A DNA stretch of 64,000 bases, taken from assembly GCA_902788315.1 (NCBI GenBank), contig CADAJS010000007.1, forward strand, positions 1 through 64,000, written 5' to 3'. Position numbers and translations under genes: made by a program. Below, one piece after another: positions 18,310 through 27,119 of this stretch (positions within the stretch are counted from its first letter, which is position 1; the number at the start of each line of letters is the position of its first letter). This DNA is from an uncultured Bacteroidales bacterium (lineage in GTDB: Bacteria; Bacteroidota; Bacteroidia; Bacteroidales; Bacteroidaceae). Under the pieces are notes generated by a model that saw only the letters and a list, made by a program, of their open reading frames with translations, was not told the origin of the DNA and did not search any database.

Positions 18310-19476
18310 TCACCGCGTCCTCCACTTCACCCACTTAGGCTCATCGGCATAGCCCGAGGCCACCATCGTCTCGATGAACTGCAGGCCACGCACACCGTCG
18401 CGGGCCGTAGGAAAGTCCAGATATTCAGGGCGCGGCGTCTCGCCGGCAGCCTTGGCGCGAAGGGTGTGGACAAAGTTACGGTAGATGTTGGCAAAGGCCT
18501 CGATGTAGCCCTCGGGGTGTCCGCCCGGCGTGCGTGTGTTCCACTTTGCCAGCGGCGACATGTAACCGTTGCCCGTGCGTACGATCTCGGCCGGACGATC
18601 AGCCCAGCGCACGATCAGCGTGTTGGGCTCCTGCTGTGCCCATTCGATGCCTCCCCGCTCGCCATAGACGCGCAGCACGATACGGTTTTCCTCGCCGGCA
18701 GCCACCTGTGTGGCGTGCAGCACGCCGTGTACCCCGCCGGTGAAGTGCAGGAGCGCCGCGATGTTGTCGTCGTTGGAGCGTCCCTCGACCACGGTGCTCA
18801 GCTCGGCACAGAGCTCCTCCACCTCCAGGCCTGTTACGTACTCCGCCAGGTGCCAGGCGTGGGTGCCAATGTCGCCCACACAGCCTCCCTTGCCCGCCTG
18901 CGAGGGGTCGGTGCGCCATCCGGCATTGTTACCGCCCAGCAGCTCGATGCGTTCCGAGAGCCAGCCCTGCGTATATTCCACATAGACGAGGCGCAGGCGT
19001 CCCAACTGCCCCTCGGCGATGCGGCTCTTCATTTCCTTGATGGCCGGGTAGGCCGAATAGGTGTGAGTCAGCGCCAGGGTGCGGCCCGTCTGTCTCACTT
19101 TCTCTTCGAGTCGCAGTGCCTCGTCGAGCGAGAAGGTCATGGGCTTGTCCAGCACCACGTCGAATCCCATGTCCAGTGCCATCGCAGCCTGCTCGTAGTG
19201 CACCCGGTTTGGTGTCACGATGGCCACGAAGTCCATGCGTTCGCCCAGAGGCAGTGCCGCCTCGCGCTCCATCATCTCACGATAGTCGCGGTAGATGCGC
19301 TCCGGGGCCACGTGCCACGCCTCGCCCGTCGAGAGCGAGGTCTGATAATTGCGGCTGAAGCATCCGCACACCAGCTCAATGTCGTTATCCATCAGCGCTG
19401 CCCGCAGATGGATGGGGCCGATCATGGCATTCCCGCCGCCTCCGATCATGCCCATTCTAAGTTTTCTGTTTGCCAT
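18310..19476 (-). CDS. Gfo/Idh/MocA family oxidoreductase
   Basis: Encodes 388 residues. An N-terminal Rossmann fold starts G-M-I-G-G-G-G-N, and the D-K-P motif near residue 125 carries the family's conserved lysine. The C-terminal beta-sheet domain holds G-D-I-G-T-H-A-W-H-L near residue 195. Members oxidise sugars or sugar acids with NAD(P). It is probably co-transcribed with the SDR gene downstream. The substrate cannot be told. The GH3 gene nearby makes a carbohydrate role plausible (inference). Confidence 0.9.
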   Translation of the reverse strand: MANRKLRMGMIGGGGNAMIGPIHLRAALMDNDIELVCGCFSRNYQTSLSTGEAWHVAPERIYRDYREMMEREAALPLGERMDFVAIVTPNRVHYEQAAMALDMGFDVVLDKPMTFSLDEALRLEEKVRQTGRTLALTHTYSAYPAIKEMKSRIAEGQLGRLRLVYVEYTQGWLSERIELLGGNNAGWRTDPSQAGKGGCVGDIGTHAWHLAEYVTGLEVEELCAELSTVVEGRSNDDNIAALLHFTGGVHGVLHATQVAAGEENRIVLRVYGERGGIEWAQQEPNTLIVRWADRPAEIVRTGNGYMSPLAKWNTRTPGGHPEGYIEAFANIYRNFVHTLRAKAAGETPRPEYLDFPTARDGVRGLQFIETMVASGYADEPKWVKWRTR

Positions 19477-19532
19477 ATCGTTAGGTTATAGGTTTATGAG
19501 GTTAAAAAAATATGCGCTTGGCTTGTCCCAGA

Positions 19533-19608
19533 ACTATGCGCTCGGCTCTGCCGATTCGCTTGTCGAAGAATTATGCGCTCGGCTCTGCCGCTTCGCTTGT
19601 CGAAGAAC
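19533..19608. repeat. Repeat R1, two tandem 38-bp copies
   Basis: Two adjacent copies (19533-19570 and 19571-19608), each with tatgcgctcggctctgccg then cgcttgtcgaagaa. A degenerate third lies just to the left. The repeat overlaps the 3' end of the fRMsr gene. Confidence 0.85.
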
Positions 19609-20070
19609 TATGCGCTCCGCCATCCGTTCCAGCCAGCGGCGGTCGGTGTCGTCAAAGGTGGCCAGGTGTTCGCTGTCAATGTCCAGCACAGCGACGACCC
19701 GCCCGTCGGCAAAGACCGGGACTACGATCTCGCTGCGCGAAGCCGACGAGCAAGCGATGTGGCCGGGGAACTGCTCCACGTCGGGCACCACCTGCGTCTC
19801 CTGCCGCTCCCATGCCGTGCCACACACGCCGCGGCCACGCCGGATGCGGGTGCAGGCTATCGGTCCCTGGAACGGACCCAGCACCAGCTCGTCGCCCACG
19901 ACGCGATAGAATCCTGTCCACCAGAAGTGGAACGCCTCGTGCAGCGCTGCAGCCATATTCGCCATGCGGGCAATCATGTCGGCTTCGCCCTCGAGCAGAG
20001 CCTCCACTTGGGGCAAGAGGGCTTGATAACGCTCCTCCTTCGCCCCCTCGGGTATCAATAGATGTTCCAT
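19534..20070 (-). CDS. Free methionine-(R)-sulfoxide reductase (GAF domain)
   Basis: Encodes 178 residues. The GAF domain spans about residues 35-155, with F-x-W-T-G-F-Y near 50, G-P-F-Q-G near 67, and three cysteines in the order seen in fRMsr: C74 (A-C-T-R-I), C84 (G-V-C-G-T-A) and C108 (I-A-C-S-S-A-S-R-S-E-I). The enzyme reduces free methionine R-sulfoxide in the cytosol using the cysteines for a thioredoxin-linked cycle. The last 18-20 residues (S-R-A-H-N-S-S-T-S-E-S) are encoded by the R1 repeat and extend beyond the family's usual end. The gene stands alone. Confidence 0.88.
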   Translation of the reverse strand: MEHLLIPEGAKEERYQALLPQVEALLEGEADMIARMANMAAALHEAFHFWWTGFYRVVGDELVLGPFQGPIACTRIRRGRGVCGTAWERQETQVVPDVEQFPGHIACSSASRSEIVVPVFADGRVVAVLDIDSEHLATFDDTDRRWLERMAERIVLRQAKRQSRAHNSSTSESAEPSA

Positions 20071-20554
20071 ATCGGAATGTTTTGCTGCAAATGTACGAAG
20101 AATCGGCGAATAAGCAAAACGAGATTTATAGTTTATTCGTCCCTTTTATTAAAATTAACCCGACTCCCCCCTTATGGGCGCAGGGGGAGAGATGTCCTCG
20201 GATAGGTCCAGCGTCAATAAAATGTTACCTGACTGTAGTTCTGGAAGTGGCATCGGCGGAAAGCATGTGGGCTGTCCTCGCACTGGGGGAAGCCCGGCGG
20301 TAAGTGCTCCGCCGGCGGGTGCGGCGTGCCTCGTCGAAGGGTGAGGTTCTTGAGGTGTCAAGCGCCGCAAAAGACGTCGAGCGGGAGGCTCTGAGAATCA
20401 GGCATACTGTCTGCTCGCCGACATCACCTGGAAAGGAGGCGAAAGACGAACCGCCTTGCCCGAACAGGATACTACCACAGAATCAGAACTCACGAAACTT
20501 AAAATATCTGATTCGAGTCACGGATGTATATGACATCTGGTTTTCAATTAGAAA

Positions 20555-20765
20555 ACGGCTCAATATATATGCCGCAAGGAAAGAATTCGACTTCAGACGC
20601 CCCAAGGCGGACGGTCAGACGCCTCGAGCCGTCCGAATAGACGCCCCGGGCCGTCCAACCGTCCGCCCCGAGCCTTTCTCCTTTCAGACCCGACTCCATC
20701 TCCCTCCGCAGTCGGCTCCTCATCCCTCCTGACCCGGCACCTCGTCCCCTCGCTCGCCCTGCCGC
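20555..20765 (-). repeat. Dispersed repeat R2, copy 1
   Basis: About 200 bp whose reverse complement is closely similar to 63410-63605. Shared landmarks on the minus strand are gggatgaggagccgact, gctcggggcggacggttgga, then 22-bp units built on ggacggcccggggcgtct, then gaagtcga and tttccttgcg. The left part lies in the 650-base gap 20071-20719, where I see no gene; the right part encodes the last residues of the LRR protein. Confidence 0.8.
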
Positions 20766-22477
20766 TTCACTCGTCGAAGTACGCTCTCCTCGCAGGGACA
20801 GCCCCTAAAGGCGAGAGAGCCTATGCGAATGTATTGCATGTCGCCTCGGCATACGATGTTATTCAGTGACCTGCAACTGGCAAAGGCCGAAATGCCCACT
20901 TCCTGTAAAGAACTCGGGAGAATAATAGTTCTCAGCTCTTCACAGGCAAAGAAAGCATTTTCCTCGACATGCGTAATCCCTTCTGGCAAGTTGATTGTCC
21001 ATGGTAATATTCTCTTGTAAAATGCATTTGGTCCGATTCTCTTTACACTTGAGGGAATATTTGTAGTACAGCATCCGACACATAGCGTATGGGTGGCTGT
21101 TTCAATGATCGCATTGCAGTCCTGGCGAGAATCATATACCTTGTTTCCTTCGTCCACCCGAAGAGAGCAGCAATACTTCATCCCGAGAAATGCTTCGGAA
21201 TGAATCCGTTCCACACTCTTCGGGATGCAAATGGACGTGAGCATCGTATTGTAAAAAGCAAGACGCCCGATTTCCTTTATGTCGTCACATATTGTGGTAG
21301 TATTTGACGTGGCAATAATTCGGTTGTGTTCGGTATCGACAATGGCATTGCATCCATGTCGCGAGTCGTATGTCTTATTTCGGGCATCAACTTTTATTTG
21401 ACGAAGCGAGGTGCAGCCGAGAACAATATTCGTGGATATACGAGCTACGTTGCGAGGAATGCGAATGGCCTCCAAAGAGATACAGTCTGAAAAGGCACAG
21501 GCATCGATTTCCCTCAACGAGCGGGGCAGCGACACATGGCTCAGCCGTAGGCAGCCATGGAATGCATCCTCGCCGATACACTCTACACCCTCAGGGATGT
21601 CTATTCGTTCCAGGTTGTCACAACCAGCAAATGCTTCTTTCCCGATGGATCTGACATTGCCAGGTATTATCGTGCCCGAGCAACCGACAACCAAGCACAT
21701 CCCGTTCTTCTCAATAATCGCATTACAACGGTCTCCGGATTCATAGTCGGGGTTGTTCTCGTCAATGCAGATATTTCTAAGTTTGGGACATCCCTCGAAG
21801 ATAAGTCCCCCGAAATTGCGCAATGTGGAAGGGAAGGAGATAGATTCCAGATTCTCACAATATGAAAATGCATATTGTTTAATGGTTTCAACTCCCTCGG
21901 GGATGTGAAGGTCCGTCAGACTCTGACATCCTGCAAACGCATATTCTTCAATGCTGCGCACGCTGGATGGAATAGCAGTTGCCGGGCAAGTGGCCAATAA
22001 TTGGTCACCTTTGGCCTTGATGACAGCATTACACCCGTTCCGTGAATCAAACACAGGGTTACGTTCATCCACAACAATCCGTTCCAGCCTATCACAACCG
22101 GAGAATAATGCCACACCAATGGAGTCCACAGAGGAAGGAATATGCATGCTCTCCAGACTATGACAATTCGCGAAAGCACAATCTTCAATGATCCTTATCC
22201 CTTCGTCTATAACGATGTGGCGCGTCCGATTGTCAGACAGGGCAGACGCTTTTACTTTGGTTACCTGGTATGATGTCCCGTCATGTGTTACTTTCGACGG
22301 GACGTGCAGCGTATCGCCGTTCATGCCACAGTCCCCCACCCGAGACACCGACGCCTCACCATACGAAGTAATCTCAAACATAAAACCATTCATGGTGAAT
22401 GATGAGCTCACTTCGCAAGCACGTGCCGAAACGAAACAACATATATGAATCAGTATCCCTACAATAAAGTAGTTCAT
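20720..22477 (-). CDS. BspA-like leucine-rich-repeat surface protein (LRR_5)
   Basis: 585 residues from the ATG at 22477, chosen because it begins a clean signal peptide (M-N-Y-F-I-V-G to A-R-A). The body is about twelve BspA-type LRR_5 repeats with the pattern I-P-x-x-V-x-x-I-x-x-x-A-F-x-x-C, interrupted by segments of the form D-S-R-x-x-C-N-A-I-I. It ends F-R-G-C-P-C-E-E-S-V, shared with its two neighbours, then a tail encoded by repeat R2. BspA-like proteins are exported and in oral and gut Bacteroidales often mediate adhesion. No T9SS sorting domain is seen. It is last in a four-gene cluster. Confidence 0.85.
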   Translation of the reverse strand: MNYFIVGILIHICCFVSARACEVSSSFTMNGFMFEITSYGEASVSRVGDCGMNGDTLHVPSKVTHDGTSYQVTKVKASALSDNRTRHIVIDEGIRIIEDCAFANCHSLESMHIPSSVDSIGVALFSGCDRLERIVVDERNPVFDSRNGCNAVIKAKGDQLLATCPATAIPSSVRSIEEYAFAGCQSLTDLHIPEGVETIKQYAFSYCENLESISFPSTLRNFGGLIFEGCPKLRNICIDENNPDYESGDRCNAIIEKNGMCLVVGCSGTIIPGNVRSIGKEAFAGCDNLERIDIPEGVECIGEDAFHGCLRLSHVSLPRSLREIDACAFSDCISLEAIRIPRNVARISTNIVLGCTSLRQIKVDARNKTYDSRHGCNAIVDTEHNRIIATSNTTTICDDIKEIGRLAFYNTMLTSICIPKSVERIHSEAFLGMKYCCSLRVDEGNKVYDSRQDCNAIIETATHTLCVGCCTTNIPSSVKRIGPNAFYKRILPWTINLPEGITHVEENAFFACEELRTIILPSSLQEVGISAFASCRSLNNIVCRGDMQYIRIGSLAFRGCPCEESVLRRVKRQGERGDEVPGQEG

Positions 22478-22487
22478 TGTCTCTTGT

Positions 22488-22805
22488 TTAAATTTTGACT
22501 TTGTTCTTAAGGTTTTCATAAAAGTCTGACGCTGTTGCCGGAATATCACTCTGCTGAAAATAGCTGTCTCTTTTTTCAGATTTCCAAACTTCAGTCAAAG
22601 CGTAGAAGAAACATTCATTAGCGTACCTTGGCGTTTGTTTATTTGTCTCATATATTGTAGGATATTGTGGATTGCCATTAGGCGAGTCACTCACACTTCT
22701 CGTCATGGGAATCTGCGAATTAATACTCAAATCCACGTTTCCCCAGAGGTCATCTTCCTGGTTGCAACTTACAAAGGCAAGAGTGCATAAAGACACTAAT
22801 GTCAT
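22488..22805 (-). CDS. Small putative lipoprotein in the LRR cluster
   Basis: Encodes 105 residues. The N-terminus (M-T-L-V-S-L-C-T-L-A-F-V-S-C-N) is a short lipoprotein signal with the cysteine at residue 14. The mature part is polar and has no family I recognise; M-T-R-S near residue 35 resembles the start of many Bacteroidales exported proteins. It lies 35 bases after one LRR gene and 10 bases before the next, so it is likely co-transcribed and may be a surface partner of the LRR proteins (inference). The start codon lies in a block duplicated after the first LRR gene. Confidence 0.55.
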   Translation of the reverse strand: MTLVSLCTLAFVSCNQEDDLWGNVDLSINSQIPMTRSVSDSPNGNPQYPTIYETNKQTPRYANECFFYALTEVWKSEKRDSYFQQSDIPATASDFYENLKNKVKI

Positions 22806-22919
22806 GAAAATAAGAATTTGTCTTTTCGTCTCGTTTGATGCTAATGTTCGTCTAATAATGTTTCCTGACGTTTCAGCCGCTGCTCAAGATTCCTCTTCAC
22901 GCTCTCCTCGCAGGGACAG
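22801..22919 (-). repeat. 119-bp duplicated block, copy A
   Basis: Matches 24413-24531 with about two differences. It covers the last coding bases of the second LRR gene, the intergenic gap and the ATG of the small lipoprotein. Confidence 0.9.
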
Positions 22920-24391
22920 CCCCTAAAGGCATCCGAGGACACTGATTCTACAGTGGATGGCAGATGGACAGAAATCAGGCTCTTACAACCCTCGAAGGCA
23001 CACGAAGAGATTATCCTGACACCCTCGGGTATACTTATACTGACCAGATTCGGGCAAAACGCGAAAGCACCATCCTGAATCGTCATAACAGTTGGCGGGA
23101 TGGCAATGCTGCTTATTTGTGGGCATTCACTAAAAGCATGTTTACCTATTTCCTTTACTCCCATGGGCAGCTTCAGCAACGAGCCATCATATCGACCCCG
23201 GAAGGCCTCATCTCCGATACGTTCCACACCTTCAGGCAGCCGTGTGGTGCGACAACCGAGCACCAGACACTTGCCATCCCTTGTTATGATAGAGTTAGAC
23301 CCTTCAGGCGACATATACGTCGGATGCGACGGGGCGACAGTGAGGGAGTCTATCTCGTAGCATTCATAGAAACTCTCCGCCGAGAACTCCATGATAGTCG
23401 TCGGAAGAGTAAAAGAATGAATATTTGTCCCACGGAAACAGTGCCTACCAAGTTTTCTGACGTCTGGTGACATGATGGTTGCAGGGCAAGTCGCGACGAG
23501 CGTAGAGTCTTCTCTACAGACGATCCCGTTGCAGCCGGGAGCAGAATAGTACTCCTTGTTTCCTTCTGCAACCCTGACAGAGGAAAGCCTGATACACCCG
23601 GCGAAGGGATTCCCGCCACGGATGGCACAGACGCCCTCTGGGATATAAATGGAATCCAGAGAGATACAGTTTTCGAAGGCATCAGTGCCAACTGTAACTA
23701 GCGACGTGGGGAGGGAGATATATCTCAGACTCCTGCAGCCCAGGAAGGCCGAATAACCAATAGATGTCACCCCCTCCGAAACCACGACTGAGTCCATGGC
23801 ATCGCAGCCATGGAAGGCGAATTCGGAAACTGATTCCACTGATTGAGGGATATGTGTCCCATTGCATGCGACGCACAGGGTATTATTATTCGAATCTATG
23901 ATCGCATTCGCATTGTCACGGGAATCGTATCGTTTGTTACCCGCGTCCACTATCAGTTCCTTCATCATCGGACATGCATAGAACAATTCGGTCTCGACAC
24001 GCTTGACGGAGGCAGGGATATATGCCGACCTCAAGTGGGGGCAATAAGCAAATGCATAATCAGCAATAACCTCAATGCCTTGTTCGATAAAGATTGATTC
24101 CATGTTGGGCAGGCCTGCCAAACCATACTTGCCAATTTCCTTTACCCAGTATTGCTTGCCATCATGGACAATGGAGGCTGCCACACGCAGCGACTTTCCA
24201 TCGCAGAATAAGGAGTCGTTCTCGTATCCATCTATCTTTACATAGGAACTGTCCCCGTCTCTGCCGATGTATCTGGATGCCGCATAGGAAAGGGGTGCAT
24301 ATACAATCCCATTCTCTGTAAAACGGATGTCATCAGAAGCTGAAAGGCTATATGCCATTCCGCAAAGGAAGATTGATAATAGATGACGCAT
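22841..24391 (-). CDS. BspA-like leucine-rich-repeat surface protein
   Basis: Encodes 516 residues with a signal peptide (M-R-H-L-L-S-I-F-L-C-G-M-A to S-A-S). About ten LRR_5 repeats follow, with the same D-S-R-x-N-A-N-A-I-I spacer elements as its neighbours. The C-terminus is F-R-G-C-P-C-E-E-S-V then a charged tail K-R-N-L-E-Q-R-L-K-R-Q-E-T identical to the tail of the next paralogue. An exported surface or periplasmic ligand-binding or adhesion role is typical of the family. Lies 61 bases downstream of the first LRR gene. Confidence 0.88.
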   Translation of the reverse strand: MRHLLSIFLCGMAYSLSASDDIRFTENGIVYAPLSYAASRYIGRDGDSSYVKIDGYENDSLFCDGKSLRVAASIVHDGKQYWVKEIGKYGLAGLPNMESIFIEQGIEVIADYAFAYCPHLRSAYIPASVKRVETELFYACPMMKELIVDAGNKRYDSRDNANAIIDSNNNTLCVACNGTHIPQSVESVSEFAFHGCDAMDSVVVSEGVTSIGYSAFLGCRSLRYISLPTSLVTVGTDAFENCISLDSIYIPEGVCAIRGGNPFAGCIRLSSVRVAEGNKEYYSAPGCNGIVCREDSTLVATCPATIMSPDVRKLGRHCFRGTNIHSFTLPTTIMEFSAESFYECYEIDSLTVAPSHPTYMSPEGSNSIITRDGKCLVLGCRTTRLPEGVERIGDEAFRGRYDGSLLKLPMGVKEIGKHAFSECPQISSIAIPPTVMTIQDGAFAFCPNLVSISIPEGVRIISSCAFEGCKSLISVHLPSTVESVSSDAFRGCPCEESVKRNLEQRLKRQETLLDEH

Positions 24392-24412
24392 GTAACTTCT
24401 TATATAAGCAGT

Positions 24413-24531
24413 GTCATGAAAATAAGAATTTGTCTTTTCATCTCGTTTGATGCTAATGTTCGTCTAATAATGTTTCCTGACGTTTCAGCCGCTGCTCAAG
24501 ATTCCTCTTCACGCTCTCCTTGCAGGGACAG
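24413..24531 (-). repeat. 119-bp duplicated block, copy B
   Basis: Copy of 22801-22919. After the LRR stop it repeats the gap and an ATG, but here the frame is only M-T-L-L-I before a stop, so the lipoprotein start was copied without the gene, or the gene was lost. Confidence 0.88.
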
Positions 24532-25982
24532 TTGGCAAAAGCCAGATTGTCGATAATTCCAGGATGGGGTGACAAGTCCACCACGTTCAGTGCCTTGCAG
24601 CCGCTGAAGGCGAATACCTCAACCCGCGGGCTACATCGGGACATATCCACGTACCGCAAGGCATCGATATAACCAAAGGCACGCGCCTTTATCCATTTCA
24701 ACGAAGAGGGCAACACGACGTACTGTATGGCACAATAATTCGAAAACGCCCAATAGCCGATGGTCTCCACGCCCTCGGGGATAACCAGATGAGGTGGCAG
24801 ACGGACTCCGAAGAAGGCATAGTCGCCTATCTCCCTGACGCCATCGGGGACAGACGTGAGGCTGCACCCCTGAACAAGCCTGCCAGTGGCGGATTCTATG
24901 ATGGCGTTACTATCTCCCCTCGAATCATACACAGGATTCCCCGGGTGAACGGAGACTGCGTTGCAATAATGACATTCAGCAAATGCCCTGTCCCCGATAT
25001 GCCTTACGCTGCGGGGAATTTTGATTTCGCGTAATGAAGAATTCGCAAAGGCAAACGCACCGATGCCCTTTATTCCCTCCGGGATGAAGGAGTTTCCGCA
25101 GCCAGCCACGATGGTGTCCTGAGCCGTGTCGATGATGGCGTTGCAGTGCTTGCGTGAGTCGAAGGTCGGGTTCGCCTTATCCACCCTGACCTCCTTCAGA
25201 TTGTAACATCCGCTGAACACCCTGGGACTGATCTTCGTGACACCCCGAGGGATGGTGACCGACTCCAGATTCATGCAATTCTCAAAGACACTACCACCGA
25301 TGCTGTCGAGCGTACTGGGCAGGACGATCTCTTTCAGATTGATGCAGTCCCTGAACGCCTGATACTCGATCCGTCTCACGCCCTCCGGCAGGACAAGGCG
25401 CACCAGATTCGTACAATTATCGAATGCTTTCGGTCCGATGGTCGTCACCGTCGGTGGAATCACTGTGCTCCGGCATCCGAGGAGAAGCATGTCCGTCTCC
25501 GTGCAGATAATGGCATTGCAGTCATCTCTGGAGTCGAATTCCTCGTTCCGGCGGTCCACAGTGATGCGGCACAGGTTGCTGCATCCATAGAAAAACCCTT
25601 CCTCATAGCACGGAGCACATGAGAGCGTGGAGGGAATCTCCATGCTTGTCAGGTTGGGGCACCGGGCAAAAGCATATGGTCCGATTATCTCTACGCCTTC
25701 GCCGATAACGAGGTGCCTAATTTCCCGGCGTACCGAAAAAGCCTTCGTGGCTATGTATGTCACGCGATACGTCCTCCCCTCATGCACGACCGTCGAGGGT
25801 ATCGTCAGCGTGCTGTCCGCAGTAACGGGAATGGGTGCGTCGTCCCCTGCATCGGAAATGGCCACTGCGGTGTCATTCTCTATGTAATACTTGAAACCGC
25901 CCTCAATGAAGTCGTGCACGCCCTGGGCACGGGCTGGGAGGAGAGAGAGGATAAGGCAAACGGCTGTCAGTAGGATCTTCAT
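24453..25982 (-). CDS. BspA-like leucine-rich-repeat surface protein, first of cluster
   Basis: Encodes 509 residues. The signal peptide is M-K-I-L-L-T-A-V-C-L-I-L-S-L-L-P-A-R-A. About ten LRR_5 repeats (A-F-x-x-C-x-x-L-x-x-I-x-I-P) follow, with spacers D-S-R-x-x-C-N-A-I-I. The last repeat reads F-A-N-C-P-C-K-E-S-V, followed by the same charged tail as the second paralogue. It begins one base after the stop of the 68-residue gene upstream, so transcription may start before that gene. Confidence 0.88.
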   Translation of the reverse strand: MKILLTAVCLILSLLPARAQGVHDFIEGGFKYYIENDTAVAISDAGDDAPIPVTADSTLTIPSTVVHEGRTYRVTYIATKAFSVRREIRHLVIGEGVEIIGPYAFARCPNLTSMEIPSTLSCAPCYEEGFFYGCSNLCRITVDRRNEEFDSRDDCNAIICTETDMLLLGCRSTVIPPTVTTIGPKAFDNCTNLVRLVLPEGVRRIEYQAFRDCINLKEIVLPSTLDSIGGSVFENCMNLESVTIPRGVTKISPRVFSGCYNLKEVRVDKANPTFDSRKHCNAIIDTAQDTIVAGCGNSFIPEGIKGIGAFAFANSSLREIKIPRSVRHIGDRAFAECHYCNAVSVHPGNPVYDSRGDSNAIIESATGRLVQGCSLTSVPDGVREIGDYAFFGVRLPPHLVIPEGVETIGYWAFSNYCAIQYVVLPSSLKWIKARAFGYIDALRYVDMSRCSPRVEVFAFSGCKALNVVDLSPHPGIIDNLAFANCPCKESVKRNLEQRLKRQETLLDEH

Positions 25983-25983
25983 A

Positions 25984-26190
25984 TTACTTATCTTTATTTA
26001 ATTCCCATACGTCCTTTAACTCATCTATGCTGACCGTCTTTTGTCCAAACGGAGCACTTTTACTCGAATATACAATCGTACCCTCCTTATGGTTAATCTT
26101 GAGAACACGCGCAACATGCGGCTTTATCTCCTTTGTTACAGCTGCTAATCTATTATTCATCCTCGAATTCAACTTCTCTGTTTCATTCAT
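25984..26190 (-). CDS. Small basic protein, unknown function
   Basis: 68 residues from the ATG at 26190; an upstream in-frame start at 26256 lies in AT-rich leader and is less likely. The protein is lysine-rich (about residues 20-45), soluble, and has no motif I recognise. The central part (V-L-K-I-N-H-K-E-G-T-I-V-Y) looks like a small beta unit, and S-I-D-E-L-K-D-V-W-E forms a C-terminal helix. It ends one base before the first LRR gene, so it may lead that operon and regulate it, but this is only positional inference. Confidence 0.5.
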   Translation of the reverse strand: MNETEKLNSRMNNRLAAVTKEIKPHVARVLKINHKEGTIVYSSKSAPFGQKTVSIDELKDVWELNKDK

Positions 26191-26339
26191 CACTTTCCTC
26201 AACCGTAATCTTTTTAATTTTGTTTTGGGAGCACAAAGATATGTTAAATATTGCATAATGGAATAAAAAAAACATTCCGCTTAACATTATTTAACCGAAG
26301 ATGGACGGTTTTTCTTTGCACTTCCCTCACTTATTTAAT

Positions 26340-26496
26340 AAATTCCTCCCGCTCGGCAAAAAGAATTCATACTCTTTGCGCTCGCTTACTCGGAATTTTC
26401 GTATCTCTGACTTCGTCTAAGATACTTCCACTCGGCCATGCAAATAAAAAAGTTTCTCTTTTTCTTTTGCATTGCTCTCGTTTATTCGTATCTTTG
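26340..26496 (+). promoter_or_regulatory. Promoter of lemA inside a dispersed repeat
   Basis: TTTG at 26466-26469 and TATCTTTG at 26489-26496 are spaced 19 bases, about 33 bases before the lemA ATG. The surrounding DNA (cactcggccat, aaaaaagtttct, ctcgtttattcgta) is related, in reverse orientation, to the repeat upstream of the LptF/LptG gene. From 26191 to 26528 no gene is seen. Confidence 0.75.
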
Positions 26497-26528
26497 TGCT
26501 CAGTTAACCCCTTTAATATGTATTTGCT

Positions 26529-27086
26529 ATGACTACGATTATCCTCATTGTGCTGGCCGTGATTGTCATCGGCTACTTCGTGTCCACCCAGCGGTCGCTG
26601 GTCAGCCTGGACGAACTGTGCAAGAATGCCCTCAGCCAGATTGAGGTGCAGCTGAACTCGCGATGGGATGCCGTGCTGGCCCTGGCCAAGATGGCCGCAC
26701 AGTACTCGAAGCACGAGTCGGAGACCCTGATCCAGGTGATCCAGCAGCGCCGCGGAGCCGACATCAACTCGCCGGCCGACGTAAACGAACAGCAGAATGC
26801 CCTCGAGCAGGTGATGGGGCGGCTGATAGCCATCGGCGAGGCATACCCCGACCTGAAGGCTGCCGACCTCTTCCGCGAGACGCAGGAGGGCGTGAAGCAG
26901 TATGAGGAGAACGTGCGCATGTCGCGCATGATTTATAACGACACCGCCACGAAGATGAACCGAATGGTGCGCCAGTGGCCGTCGTCCATCGTGGCCTCGA
27001 TGCTACACTTCGACCTGAAGGACTATCTGAAGGTGGACGAGGAACAGAAGAAGAGCTACCCCAACCTGGACGAGGCTTTCAAATAG
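26529..27086 (+). CDS. lemA: LemA family protein
   Basis: Encodes 185 residues. One N-terminal membrane helix (residues 2-18) is followed by a four-helix-bundle domain. Typical LemA features are N-A-L-S-Q-I-E-V-Q-L near residue 36 with R-W-D-A-V, and Y-E-x-N-V-R-M-S-R-x-x-Y-N near residue 130. Function is not settled; the topology puts most of the protein outside the cytoplasm. It is 33 bases upstream of a DUF2207 gene, a pairing that is conserved in many bacteria, so the two products may act together at the membrane. Confidence 0.92.
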   Translation: MTTIILIVLAVIVIGYFVSTQRSLVSLDELCKNALSQIEVQLNSRWDAVLALAKMAAQYSKHESETLIQVIQQRRGADINSPADVNEQQNALEQVMGRLIAIGEAYPDLKAADLFRETQEGVKQYEENVRMSRMIYNDTATKMNRMVRQWPSSIVASMLHFDLKDYLKVDEEQKKSYPNLDEAFK

Positions 27087-27119
27087 ATTAGAGATTATTT
27101 CCATATCCACGCTATCATC

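Noticed and set aside
20304..20732. 142-residue plus-strand frame in the gap after the fRMsr gene
   Set aside because: Much of it is the R2 repeat and the rest has no family pattern or promoter; treated as non-coding.
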